Shown one piece after another: positions 7,647-16,295 of a stretch of DNA of 64,000 nucleotides (position 1 is its first letter; each line of letters starts with the position of its first letter). The stretch spans positions 654,273 through 718,272 of the forward strand of contig NZ_JAKEDS010000001.1 in assembly GCF_021462415.1 (NCBI RefSeq), written 5' to 3'. Source of the stretch: Rhodohalobacter sp. 614A. Lineage in GTDB: Bacteria; Bacteroidota; Rhodothermia; Balneolales; Balneolaceae. The position numbers were made by a program, and so were the translations under genes. The notes below the pieces were generated by a model, which saw nothing but the letters and a program-made list of their open reading frames with translations, ran no database searches and was not told where the DNA came from.

Positions 7647-10600
7647 TTAATTGTTAATAGTTCGGCGTATCGATATTTCGGTTTCATTTCCTTCAATTTC
7701 CCAGGTTTTTATGAAATCCGATACTTCCAGTAAATTTGTATTAATTTCTTCGGCTAAAATCTCGGTTTTAATACCGTCTACATTTTTCTTTACCGCATCC
7801 GTCAGTTCAACAGAACCGGAAAAACCTACTACAATCCGGTCGGTCACTTCGAAGTCGGCTTCTTTACGCATGTTTTGTATACGGTTTACAAATTCGCGCG
7901 TTAAACCCTCCTGAATTAACGCCGGAGTTAACTCTGTATCGACAGCAACGGTAATTCCTTTTTCGGTCTCTACAGACCAGCCTTCCAAGCCGGTTCGCTG
8001 TATCTCAAGTTCATCAGATGATATTCGAACAGTCTCCCCGCCGTCCAGACTCAATTGAATCACACCGCTTTCTTCAAACTTAGTGATTTCTTCGTTACCA
8101 AGATGTTTAATTTTTTCGGCAACGGGTTTCATTTTGCTGCCGAGGCGCTTTCCAAGTACCGGAAAGTTCGGTTTAGCGGATTTACTAACGATTCCTGACT
8201 CGTCTTTAACGTATTCAATTGCTTTAACGTTAACTTCATCCAATATAATATCTTTAACCGATTCTACGACAGATTTCTCGTCTTCATCAATCGGCAAAAT
8301 AATCCTTGAAAGAGGCTGGCGTACATTCACATCTATTTGATTTCGAACCCGGAGCACCACCGAACTGATGGTTCTGGCAATTTCCATTCTATGCTCGAGC
8401 TGCTTGTCGATCGCCGTTTCTTCTACAGCCGGGTAAAATGAAATATGCACCGATTCCTCATCTTTCTCAGCTACCTCATTCAGCCGTTGGAAAAGCCATT
8501 CGCCCATAAACGGTGCAATGGGCGACATGATTTTCGCCAAGCTCAGCAGACATTCAAACAATGTTTGATACGCTGCTGTTTTATCGAGGCTTTTCCCTTC
8601 TTTCCAGAACCGTCTGCGGTTTCTGCGAATATACCAGTTGCTGAGTTCCTCAACAAAATCCTCAATTTCTCTTGCCGCTTTGGTCGGTTCGTACTCATCA
8701 AAATATTCATCCACTTGTTTGATTGTGGAGTTCAACCTGGAAATAATCCAGCGATCCATCTCGGTTCGCTCAGAGCTTGGCAAAGAGGCTCCTGAATAGG
8801 AAAATCCATCAATGTTGGCATACAGGGCAAAGAAAGAGTATGTATTGATGATGGTATTGAAAAACTTTCTTTGAACCTCTTTGAGTCCTTCTTCGCTGAA
8901 TTTCAGATTTTCCCACGGCGATGAATTACTCATCATATACCAGCGAACCGTATCGGCGCCGAACTTCTGGATGACTTCGGTGGGATCCACACTGTTGCCT
9001 TTGGTCTTGCTCATTTTTTCGCCGTTGGCGTCCAGAACCAGACCGTTAGATACAACATTCAGATACGCCGGCTTATCAAAAAGCATTGTTCCAAGAGCGT
9101 GCAGTGTATAAAACCAACCACGCGTCTGGTCAACGCCTTCAGCAATAAAGTCTGCCGGGAAGTTTTCTTTGAATTTCTTTTTGTCCTCAAACGGATAGTG
9201 CCATTGCGACCACGGCATGGAGCCGGAATCAAACCAAACATCCAACAAGTCCGGAATGCGTCTCATTGTTCCACCGTCGGGACCTTCCCATGTAAATTCA
9301 TCGATATAAGGGCGGTGCAAATCCAACTCTTCGCCTTCCTCAATTCCTGCTTTTTTGCGAAGTTCTTCTACACTACCAATACACTCTATGTAGTCGGGGT
9401 TTTTGTCGCTGACCCAAATAGGAATTGGAGTTCCCCAATAACGCTGGCGTGAAACCGCCCAATCCACATTGTTCTCCAGCCATGTTCCAAATCGGCCCGT
9501 ACCGGTGCTTTCCGGCTTCCAGTTTATCTTCTTATTGAAGTCTACCATCTTATCTTTGACGGCCGTTGTGCGAATAAACCACGATTCAACCGGGTACGAC
9601 ATCAGAGGAGTTCCCTTTCGCCAGTCAAATGGATAGTTGTGGAGATAGGTTTCGTGCCAATACATCCTGTTTTTGTCTTTGATGGCACGGGCAATCTCTT
9701 TATCGGCATCTTTAAACCACTGCCCCTTGAATTCCGGAACCTGGTCTGTAAAACGCCCATCTTCAGAAATCGGGTTGTAAAGAGGAATTCCGGCTTTCTG
9801 GCAGGTATCATAGTCATCCGCGCCAAATGCCGGGGCTGTATGAACAACGCCGGTACCTTCATCGGTGGTCACATAATCGGCCTCCAAGACACGCCACGCC
9901 TCTTTTTTATCAATCTCATTGAGGGCGTAATCAAAAATAGGATTGTATACCCATCCGATAAGATCTTTACCCTGGTATGATTCTACAATTTCATAATCAT
10001 GTTTGATGGCATCATCCAGGCAATCTTTCGCCAGGATATAATATTCTGTATCACCATCATCAGAAACCTTGATTTTTACATATTCCAGTTTCGGATTTAT
10101 AGCCAGAGCCATATTGGAGATAATTGTCCAGGGCGTTGTTGTCCAGGCCAGGAAAAATACATTTTGATCGGCTTCCAACGGAAACTTCACATATATGGAT
10201 GGATCCTGTGTTTCTTCATACCCAAGACTCACCTCGTGTGATGAAAGCACGGTTCCGCTTCCCGGAGAATACCATTGAATTTTGTATCCCTTATAGACAA
10301 GTCCTTTATCGTAGAGCTGTTTAAATGCCCACCAAACGGATTCTATATAGTCATTTTCGAACGTGATATACGGATCATCCAAATCCACCCAGTAGCCAAT
10401 TCGCGCCGTTAGTTCGTCCCAGAGGTCTTTATACTTCAATACGCTTTCCCGGCACATGGCGTTGTATTTGGCAAGGCCATATTCTTCCACCTGGGAACGC
10501 CCTTCCAGGCCGAGTTCTTTTTCTACTTCAATTTCCACCGGCAGGCCGTGCGTATCCCAGCCGCCTTTTCTCTCAACCCGAAAACCCTTTAGTGTCTTGT

Positions 10601-10817
10601 AACGGCAAAACAAGTCTTTGACTGTCCGGGCCAAAACATGATGGATGCCCGGTTTTCCATTGGCCGTTGGGGGACCCTCAAAAAAAGTGAACGGAATCCC
10701 GTCATCCCGGGAATCAAGGCTTTTTTTGAAAATTTGATGTTCTTCCCACCAATTTAAAATTTCAACTTCTGCCTTTGGGTAGGCAAGTTGTTTAATTTCT
10801 CTGAATTTTTTACCCAT
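7647..10817 (-). CDS. ileS: Isoleucyl-tRNA synthetase, type 2
   Basis: 1056 residues, the length of eukaryote-like type-2 enzymes. Seen: the class I signature region at 47-64, where the HXGH motif reads G-I-H-H (57-60); the editing-domain threonine-rich peptide TTTPWT (226-231); KMSKT (601-605); and an anticodon-binding part with WYIRRNRRRFW. It charges tRNA-Ile with isoleucine and clears valine. The long C-terminal region has no cysteine-based zinc site. Type-2 IleRS enzymes are the mupirocin-tolerant class, and the GXHH variant is reported to raise tolerance further. It is the first gene of a leftward set with the DksA-like gene and lspA. Confidence 0.97.
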   Translation of the reverse strand: MGKKFREIKQLAYPKAEVEILNWWEEHQIFKKSLDSRDDGIPFTFFEGPPTANGKPGIHHVLARTVKDLFCRYKTLKGFRVERKGGWDTHGLPVEIEVEKELGLEGRSQVEEYGLAKYNAMCRESVLKYKDLWDELTARIGYWVDLDDPYITFENDYIESVWWAFKQLYDKGLVYKGYKIQWYSPGSGTVLSSHEVSLGYEETQDPSIYVKFPLEADQNVFFLAWTTTPWTIISNMALAINPKLEYVKIKVSDDGDTEYYILAKDCLDDAIKHDYEIVESYQGKDLIGWVYNPIFDYALNEIDKKEAWRVLEADYVTTDEGTGVVHTAPAFGADDYDTCQKAGIPLYNPISEDGRFTDQVPEFKGQWFKDADKEIARAIKDKNRMYWHETYLHNYPFDWRKGTPLMSYPVESWFIRTTAVKDKMVDFNKKINWKPESTGTGRFGTWLENNVDWAVSRQRYWGTPIPIWVSDKNPDYIECIGSVEELRKKAGIEEGEELDLHRPYIDEFTWEGPDGGTMRRIPDLLDVWFDSGSMPWSQWHYPFEDKKKFKENFPADFIAEGVDQTRGWFYTLHALGTMLFDKPAYLNVVSNGLVLDANGEKMSKTKGNSVDPTEVIQKFGADTVRWYMMSNSSPWENLKFSEEGLKEVQRKFFNTIINTYSFFALYANIDGFSYSGASLPSSERTEMDRWIISRLNSTIKQVDEYFDEYEPTKAAREIEDFVEELSNWYIRRNRRRFWKEGKSLDKTAAYQTLFECLLSLAKIMSPIAPFMGEWLFQRLNEVAEKDEESVHISFYPAVEETAIDKQLEHRMEIARTISSVVLRVRNQIDVNVRQPLSRIILPIDEDEKSVVESVKDIILDEVNVKAIEYVKDESGIVSKSAKPNFPVLGKRLGSKMKPVAEKIKHLGNEEITKFEESGVIQLSLDGGETVRISSDELEIQRTGLEGWSVETEKGITVAVDTELTPALIQEGLTREFVNRIQNMRKEADFEVTDRIVVGFSGSVELTDAVKKNVDGIKTEILAEEINTNLLEVSDFIKTWEIEGNETEISIRRTINN

Positions 10818-11094
10818 ACTGAACGATTTCGCTCATCTTCAAAAAATTTGATGTAAGCCCTCAATATACGAAAAGCTACACAATCAAAATACTTTGCTAT
10901 TTATAGATTTTTTACTCTTACGTTCGAAGGCATTGAAGATAGAATCAATCCCAAAGAAAATCAGATTAAATTTTGATGATACTGAACTCTGATTTTTGAA
11001 AAATCCTTATAGGAGTGAATTTATTCCAGATGGTTTTTAAGTGAGTTTAACCATCGTATTTTTACAGGAATTATAGAAGTTTAAATCTCTGAAA
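10818..11094. other. Intergenic region between ileS and the phosphatase gene
   Basis: 277 AT-rich bases between two divergent transcripts. It must hold both promoters, but I see no clear repeat, hairpin, T-box-like element or RNA gene. Confidence 0.5.
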
Positions 11095-11598
11095 ATGAAT
11101 CGAAAAATAACCAAAGAAAATCCTTATAAAATCTGTTTTGTATGCCTTGGCAATATCTGCAGAAGCCCTACAGCCGAAGGTGTTTTTCAACATTTGGTAA
11201 ATGAACGGGGACTGCAATCATATTTTTTTGTGGATTCAGCCGGTACTTCAGCCTATCACATCGGTGAACCCGCTAATAGTAAAAGCCAGTGGGTGGCCAA
11301 TCAAAAAGGCGTTCAACTGCATTCCAAAGCCCGCAGATTTGAACGAGCGGACCTTGACGACTTTGACCTGGTTCTGGCTATGGATCATGAAAATCTTAGA
11401 AACATCCAACAGCTAAATGGAAAGATCCCTTCTTCGGAGAGAGTAAAACTCTTGCGTGAATATGATCCCAATCCTGAAGACAAAGCCGTACCCGACCCCT
11501 ATTATGGCGGTATGGACGGATTTCAGCGGGTTTTTGATGTGATTAAACGAAGCAGCGAATCTCTTCTTGATGAGCTTGAAGAATGGATTGAGAAATAA
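11095..11598 (+). CDS. Low-molecular-weight protein-tyrosine phosphatase family
   Basis: 167 residues. The N-terminal P-loop CLGNICRS is the CX5R signature (Cys17 nucleophile, Arg23), and the general-acid motif is DPYYGG with Asp134. The family removes phosphate from tyrosine, and the human homologue is also known as a protein-ribulosamine-5-phosphatase. The gene stands 8 bases upstream of a fructosamine-kinase gene, an arrangement known from several bacteria and linked to protein deglycation. I therefore favour a role in repair of glycated proteins over tyrosine signalling. No kinase for capsule export lies nearby. Confidence 0.93.
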   Translation: MNRKITKENPYKICFVCLGNICRSPTAEGVFQHLVNERGLQSYFFVDSAGTSAYHIGEPANSKSQWVANQKGVQLHSKARRFERADLDDFDLVLAMDHENLRNIQQLNGKIPSSERVKLLREYDPNPEDKAVPDPYYGGMDGFQRVFDVIKRSSESLLDELEEWIEK

Positions 11599-11606
11599 AT
11601 CAAAAA

Positions 11607-12473
11607 ATGATACCCAAATCAATTCGAGAGGCTTTAGAAGATCAATTTAATATCGATATTACCTTGGAAAACTCCGTCTCCGGCGGGAGTATCAACCAGG
11701 CTCATAAACTGGAAACAAATCAGGGGACATTTTTTTTGAAATGGAACCAATCTGCCCCGGATAATTTTTTTGAAGCGGAAGCAAAAGGGCTGGAACTACT
11801 CAAATCAGCTGATTCCGGCCCTCGAATTCCTTCCGTAATCGCCTGGCAAAAACCGGTAGCGGAAACTCCCGGATTTCTCTTGCTGGAATTTATTCACGAA
11901 GGAGCTGGAAACTCTTCAGACTCTTTTCACTTTGGCGAGAAACTGGCAACTCTTCATTCCACACGATCTGAAAAGTTTGGACTGACGTATGACAATTACA
12001 TCGGCAGTCTCCCTCAGCAAAATAAGCCGTACGACGATTGGAATACTTTTTTTGTTGAAAAACGTATCAACCCGCAATTAAAAATGGCTATTGATTCCGG
12101 AAAGCTATCCCAAGGCATACTTGCTAACTGGAAACGTTTAATCCATAGACTAGATGATCTGTTGCCACCTGCTAAACCCTGTTTAGTGCATGGCGATTTG
12201 TGGGGAGGAAATTATCTGTTTGATGAAAATGGAAATGCTGTTTTGATCGATCCGGCCGTTTACTATGGGCATCCTGAAATGGATCTGGCATTTAGTAAAA
12301 TGTTCGGCGGTTTTTCGAATTCGTTTTATGATGGATACGAGTCTGTAAATCCCCTGCCGAAAAATTTTTCTGAACGAGTACCTGTTTACAACATGTATCC
12401 ATTATTGGTGCACGTAAACCTTTTTAGCGGCCATTACACGTCTCAGTTCGAGCAGTTTATTCGAACATTTTGA
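11607..12473 (+). CDS. Fructosamine/ribulosamine 3-kinase family protein
   Basis: 288 residues with an aminoglycoside-phosphotransferase-like fold: SGGSINQAHKL near the N-terminus, the nucleotide-binding Lys45 (FLKW), catalytic VHGDLWGGN (His195-Asp197) and the magnesium motif VLIDPAVYYG (Asp215), then EMDLAFSKMFGGF, which is typical for FN3K. The enzyme phosphorylates ketoamines on glycated proteins at C3, so that they fall off. Bacterial members prefer ribulosamines or erythrulosamines. It forms a two-gene unit with the preceding phosphatase. Confidence 0.93.
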   Translation: MIPKSIREALEDQFNIDITLENSVSGGSINQAHKLETNQGTFFLKWNQSAPDNFFEAEAKGLELLKSADSGPRIPSVIAWQKPVAETPGFLLLEFIHEGAGNSSDSFHFGEKLATLHSTRSEKFGLTYDNYIGSLPQQNKPYDDWNTFFVEKRINPQLKMAIDSGKLSQGILANWKRLIHRLDDLLPPAKPCLVHGDLWGGNYLFDENGNAVLIDPAVYYGHPEMDLAFSKMFGGFSNSFYDGYESVNPLPKNFSERVPVYNMYPLLVHVNLFSGHYTSQFEQFIRTF

Positions 12474-12489
12474 ATAGCGAGCAAAAAAA

Positions 12490-12516
12490 AGCCTTCCATT
12501 AAAAAAATGGAAGGCT
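12490..12516 (-). terminator. Terminator of the small PID-CTERM-like gene
   Basis: An 11-bp stem (AGCCTTCCATT at 12490-12500 with AATGGAAGGCT at 12506-12516) is preceded on the plus strand by eight A residues, which become the U-run for the leftward transcript. It probably also stops the rightward fructosamine-kinase transcript weakly. Confidence 0.8.
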
Positions 12517-12536
12517 TAAGCTTAACAATTTTACAA

Positions 12537-12737
12537 TTACTTTTTCTTATCTCTTAGCCTTTTGATAGCATAAGCTCCACCGGCTACTGCCAAAACACCC
12601 AAACCACCATCAATAGGTGTTTGTGATGGTTTTCCCGGCGGCGGGGGTGGTGCTTGCGCCTGAGATAATTCAGGAAGCAGGATCAAAACCCCGATTACAA
12701 TAATGATAGCTGTAAGTATAAAAATTCCTTTCTTCAT
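12537..12737 (-). CDS. Small exported protein with a PID-CTERM-like sorting tail
   Basis: 66 residues: an N-terminal signal sequence ending around SQAQA, a proline-rich linker (PPPPPGKPSQ), then PIDGGLGVLAVAGGAYAIKRLRDKKK, that is, a PIDGG motif, a hydrophobic segment and a basic end. This tripartite tail matches the PID-CTERM class described for small proteins of Bacteroidota (recognised from memory). The real function is unknown. It has its own terminator and stands alone upstream of the CRTAC1-like gene's 3' end. Confidence 0.75.
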   Translation of the reverse strand: MKKGIFILTAIIIVIGVLILLPELSQAQAPPPPPGKPSQTPIDGGLGVLAVAGGAYAIKRLRDKKK

Positions 12738-12849
12738 AGCCTTAATAAATTAGAGCAGACTGATATTACTACTTAGTCCCAATCCTGCCAAATTAGATTT
12801 TTTAAATATATTCCACCGCAATATTATTAAATATTTCATCCTAATACTG

Positions 12850-15800
12850 TTAGTCTTTTTTAAACCCCTGATAAAAGTACACCAAAACAGGCTCTTCATT
12901 TCTCCCAAGGATAAAAAGAGGGCCCATCTGGCTTGGGATAAAAGCCATACTTCTAACGTCACCGGCCGCATAAAAACCACTTTCAGAGGATGGGATTATC
13001 TCGTATTCATCTTTGGCATTCATTCTAAGAAATACTCCGTGGCTTGCCAAGGGACCTAATTCAGGCCTTGTTCCATAGTTATTTCCAACTGCGAGAATGT
13101 CGGACTTTTCCTCCCCAAAAAAGTCTCCTACAAAAAAATCATAAACAGGTGCCATTTGCACCTCTGCCGGTAAGCTTTTCGATTCAAAGCGCCCGTTACC
13201 CATATTCATAAAAAGGGTGGAGGCAAATGTATGAGCTTCGTATTTGTAAGCATCTTCTATCTGATTTCTGCTCAGAATATCTTCAACTGTTGCTTTAGCC
13301 CAGGATTCATAATCCGGGAATTTATCTTCATATCCGGAAACCTGTCTCAAAAAAAGATCGCGCCCCGGAAACGGGACGCGTTTTCCATTCAACACATAAG
13401 TAATAAGCGGATCTCGCAATCCATTACCATTGAAATCTCCGTAGTAAACAATCGCCGGGTTTTCTTGAGAAGCTTTTAAAAAGTGGTTTAATCCAATATT
13501 GCCAGCCAAAAGATCCGGAAGCCCATCACTGTTGACGTCTGCAACTTCCAAAACATTCCACCATCCGGCAGTATGTTCCAAGCCTGCACTCTTTGTGATT
13601 TCCCGGAATGAACCGCTTCTGTTTTCGAAAACCCGAACAGGCATCCATTCACCAGCTATAACCAATTCGTTATTGCCATCGCCATTTGTATCAAACCAAA
13701 CAACATCTGTTACTAATCCCGGCCTTACTAATCCCGGCGCAACATCTTCCGTCACTTCGGTAAATACGCCGCTATCGTTTCGCAACAGATAGCTTCGTGG
13801 CGGCATTGGATATTGTCCTGTCAACGTTCTGCCGCCCACAAAAAGATCGGCGTCTCCGTCGCCTTCAATATCCAGAACCGTTACAGCCCCTCCACTGGCG
13901 TTCATTTTTGGCAAGGAATTTTGAGCGTACCGAAAGGTTCCAAAACCATCATTAAGATAAAGACGATCCTGGTATTCGTGGCTATTCATTTGATCGAAAT
14001 TTCCACCAGAGACTACATAGAGATCCGTTGTACCATTGCCATCAGCATCAAAGAAAAGAGCGTCTACATCTTCATAACCGGCATGAAATTGTAAGTGACG
14101 CTGAGTGGTAAGAAGAAACGTGCCATCGGTTTGTTGAAGATAAACTCTGGCCGCCTGTTCTTGTCCACCGCCAATAAAAAGATCCTGTAATCCGTCTCCA
14201 TTAATATCACCGACAGCCGTAGCAGGCCCCAGGTTAGAAAGGGTGTAAGGCATTAACGGACTGAAAATCTTGTCGCGAAATACATTTCCCTGATGACCTT
14301 CAACAATACCAAGTGCTTCCGGATTGAGTTGCACAAATAGAGGTTCCGGTTTCGGCTCGTCATTTAAATTCTGAGCTCCGTTTTTACGAAGTACGAGTGT
14401 CTGATTTGCATTAACACTTTGAATAACCTGCCGGGTTTGATCGGGCCAAATGATTTCAATATCAACATTTTGAAGTGTACCTAATCCAAAATGAAGGATT
14501 GGATCCACGGAAGACTGAAACCCTCTTGTCTGGAAAACTTCACGATAAAAAATCTCGCCATCCGGGCCGGTTACTTTCACTTTGGAACCAATCCCATACC
14601 TGTTTGAGCCACTGCCTTCGAGAATCACTTTAAGGTAATTTGCATTCCCTGTTTCGCGGGCACGGTTTCGGAATACTGACGGTGAATCATTCCAATTATT
14701 CACGACCAGATCGAGATCGCCATCATTATCCAAATCAGCATAAGCCGCCCCTCCGGATACTGAATATTTGTTGATACCCCATTTACTGCTCACATCTTCA
14801 AATGAATAATCTCCAGCATTTCTAAATGCAAAATTGTGCATCTCAACAGACTTCATTTGCCTTGTGAGATTATATTTCAATTCGGGATCATCCGGCAGAT
14901 CAACATCCGGAAATTGCTTCCAGAGTATGTTATTCAGGTAATCAAGGTCCGTATAAAACCGTGGAAAACCATTTGTGATGAACACATCTTTTTTTCCGTC
15001 ATTATCAAAATCGGCCATAAGGGTTGCCCAGCTCCAGTCAGTTGCAGAAATGCCTGCAAGCTGGGCAACTTCTGTAAATAACCCCTCACCATTATTAATC
15101 TGAAGTGCATTACGCATGTTCTTGCGATGATAACCATTTGCCGCAAGGCGTTCATAAATGGAGTAATCGGGCGTCTTGAACATTGTTCTTCGTTCGTACT
15201 CAGCGGGCAGCATATCTGCTGTCAAAATATCCGGAGTGCCGTTGTTATCAATATCCGAAATATCGGAACCCATAGAAAAATAGGAGGTGACATTTGTTCG
15301 TACCAGAATTTCATCGGCAAAGGTTCCATCTCCCTGGTTGATATACATGTAATCCCGTTCCATGTAGTCATTGGTAACATAGATATCAGGCCATCCATCC
15401 ATGTTGAGGTCTGAAACTGTAGCACTCAAACCAAAACCAATTGGATTCTGAAAAATTCCGGCTTCCTCACTGACGTTGGTAAACGTTCCATCACCATTAT
15501 TTCGGTAAAGTTTATCTCCGGCATATCTATCTCTTTCATTTCTGATAGTTTTGATATCAAACCGGGTAAAATCCCTGGTATTGTAATTGACGATAAACAG
15601 GTCCAGAAGGCCATCCCTGTTGTAATCAAACAAAGCAGACTGTGTGCAATACCCGGGATCGTTTAACCCATATTCTGCGGCCATTTCGCGGAATTCCGGG
15701 AATCCCTGACTGTTAAATCCCTGGTGAATAAACAATTTATTTCTTCGCGCACTCTCCTCAATTTTTCCCGCTTTACACACATATAGATCTAGCAATCCGT

Positions 15801-16149
15801 CGCCGTTGATATCGCCCATGGTTACCCCTGCGGACCATCCCCCCGTATCACTTACACCCCCTTCTTGTGTAATATTTCTAAATCGAAAATTGCCCTGATT
15901 TAGATAAAGTGCATTTTCTCCCTGGTTGGCAGTAAAGTAAATATCCGTTAAACCATCACTGTTTACATCACCAACGGCTACACCACCTCCGTTATAAAAA
16001 AATTCGGATTCTAGGATATTATTTCCCGGCCCTTCAACCAATGTATTTTCGAACTCAATTCCTGTTTGATTAGGAGGAAGCTCTTCAAAAAGTGGCTGGA
16101 CTGATTGTAAAACCTGGAGGATTAGAAAAAAAGAAATGGCATACAACAT
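12850..16149 (-). CDS. CRTAC1-like secreted protein (FG-GAP/VCBS repeats, ASPIC/UnbV domain)
   Basis: 1099 residues with an N-terminal signal segment. Repeats of the form GDxNxDGxxDLxV occur in two arrays (about 50-490 and 630-1090); they are calcium-binding FG-GAP blades that would form beta-propellers. Between them, at about 500-610, lies an ASPIC/UnbV domain (GSGSNRYGIGSKVKV ... VFQTRGFQSS ... HFGLGT). Such proteins commonly sit beside SusC/SusD pairs and are thought to bind polymers at the cell surface. The gene lies 3' of a SusC-SusD pair but beyond its terminator, so it may be transcribed separately. The ligand is unknown. Confidence 0.92.
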   Translation of the reverse strand: MLYAISFFLILQVLQSVQPLFEELPPNQTGIEFENTLVEGPGNNILESEFFYNGGGVAVGDVNSDGLTDIYFTANQGENALYLNQGNFRFRNITQEGGVSDTGGWSAGVTMGDINGDGLLDLYVCKAGKIEESARRNKLFIHQGFNSQGFPEFREMAAEYGLNDPGYCTQSALFDYNRDGLLDLFIVNYNTRDFTRFDIKTIRNERDRYAGDKLYRNNGDGTFTNVSEEAGIFQNPIGFGLSATVSDLNMDGWPDIYVTNDYMERDYMYINQGDGTFADEILVRTNVTSYFSMGSDISDIDNNGTPDILTADMLPAEYERRTMFKTPDYSIYERLAANGYHRKNMRNALQINNGEGLFTEVAQLAGISATDWSWATLMADFDNDGKKDVFITNGFPRFYTDLDYLNNILWKQFPDVDLPDDPELKYNLTRQMKSVEMHNFAFRNAGDYSFEDVSSKWGINKYSVSGGAAYADLDNDGDLDLVVNNWNDSPSVFRNRARETGNANYLKVILEGSGSNRYGIGSKVKVTGPDGEIFYREVFQTRGFQSSVDPILHFGLGTLQNVDIEIIWPDQTRQVIQSVNANQTLVLRKNGAQNLNDEPKPEPLFVQLNPEALGIVEGHQGNVFRDKIFSPLMPYTLSNLGPATAVGDINGDGLQDLFIGGGQEQAARVYLQQTDGTFLLTTQRHLQFHAGYEDVDALFFDADGNGTTDLYVVSGGNFDQMNSHEYQDRLYLNDGFGTFRYAQNSLPKMNASGGAVTVLDIEGDGDADLFVGGRTLTGQYPMPPRSYLLRNDSGVFTEVTEDVAPGLVRPGLVTDVVWFDTNGDGNNELVIAGEWMPVRVFENRSGSFREITKSAGLEHTAGWWNVLEVADVNSDGLPDLLAGNIGLNHFLKASQENPAIVYYGDFNGNGLRDPLITYVLNGKRVPFPGRDLFLRQVSGYEDKFPDYESWAKATVEDILSRNQIEDAYKYEAHTFASTLFMNMGNGRFESKSLPAEVQMAPVYDFFVGDFFGEEKSDILAVGNNYGTRPELGPLASHGVFLRMNAKDEYEIIPSSESGFYAAGDVRSMAFIPSQMGPLFILGRNEEPVLVYFYQGFKKD

Positions 16150-16248
16150 AGCACTAATTTATTCATCACATGATATAACCAATTTATGAAATTGAATGAT
16201 GGGCTGTAGAACATTCTTGCTCATTTGAATGAAGAAAGGAATAAAAAA

Positions 16249-16268
16249 ACCCGGCACAAAGGCCGGGT
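16249..16268 (-). terminator. Terminator of the first susC-susD operon
   Basis: Stem ACCCGGC (16249-16255) and GCCGGGT (16262-16268) with a 6-base loop. Seven A residues stand just left on the plus strand, giving a U-run for the leftward transcript. It lies 28 bases past the SusD-like stop. Confidence 0.85.
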
Positions 16269-16295
16269 CTTACTATCGATTACACGAACATAATT

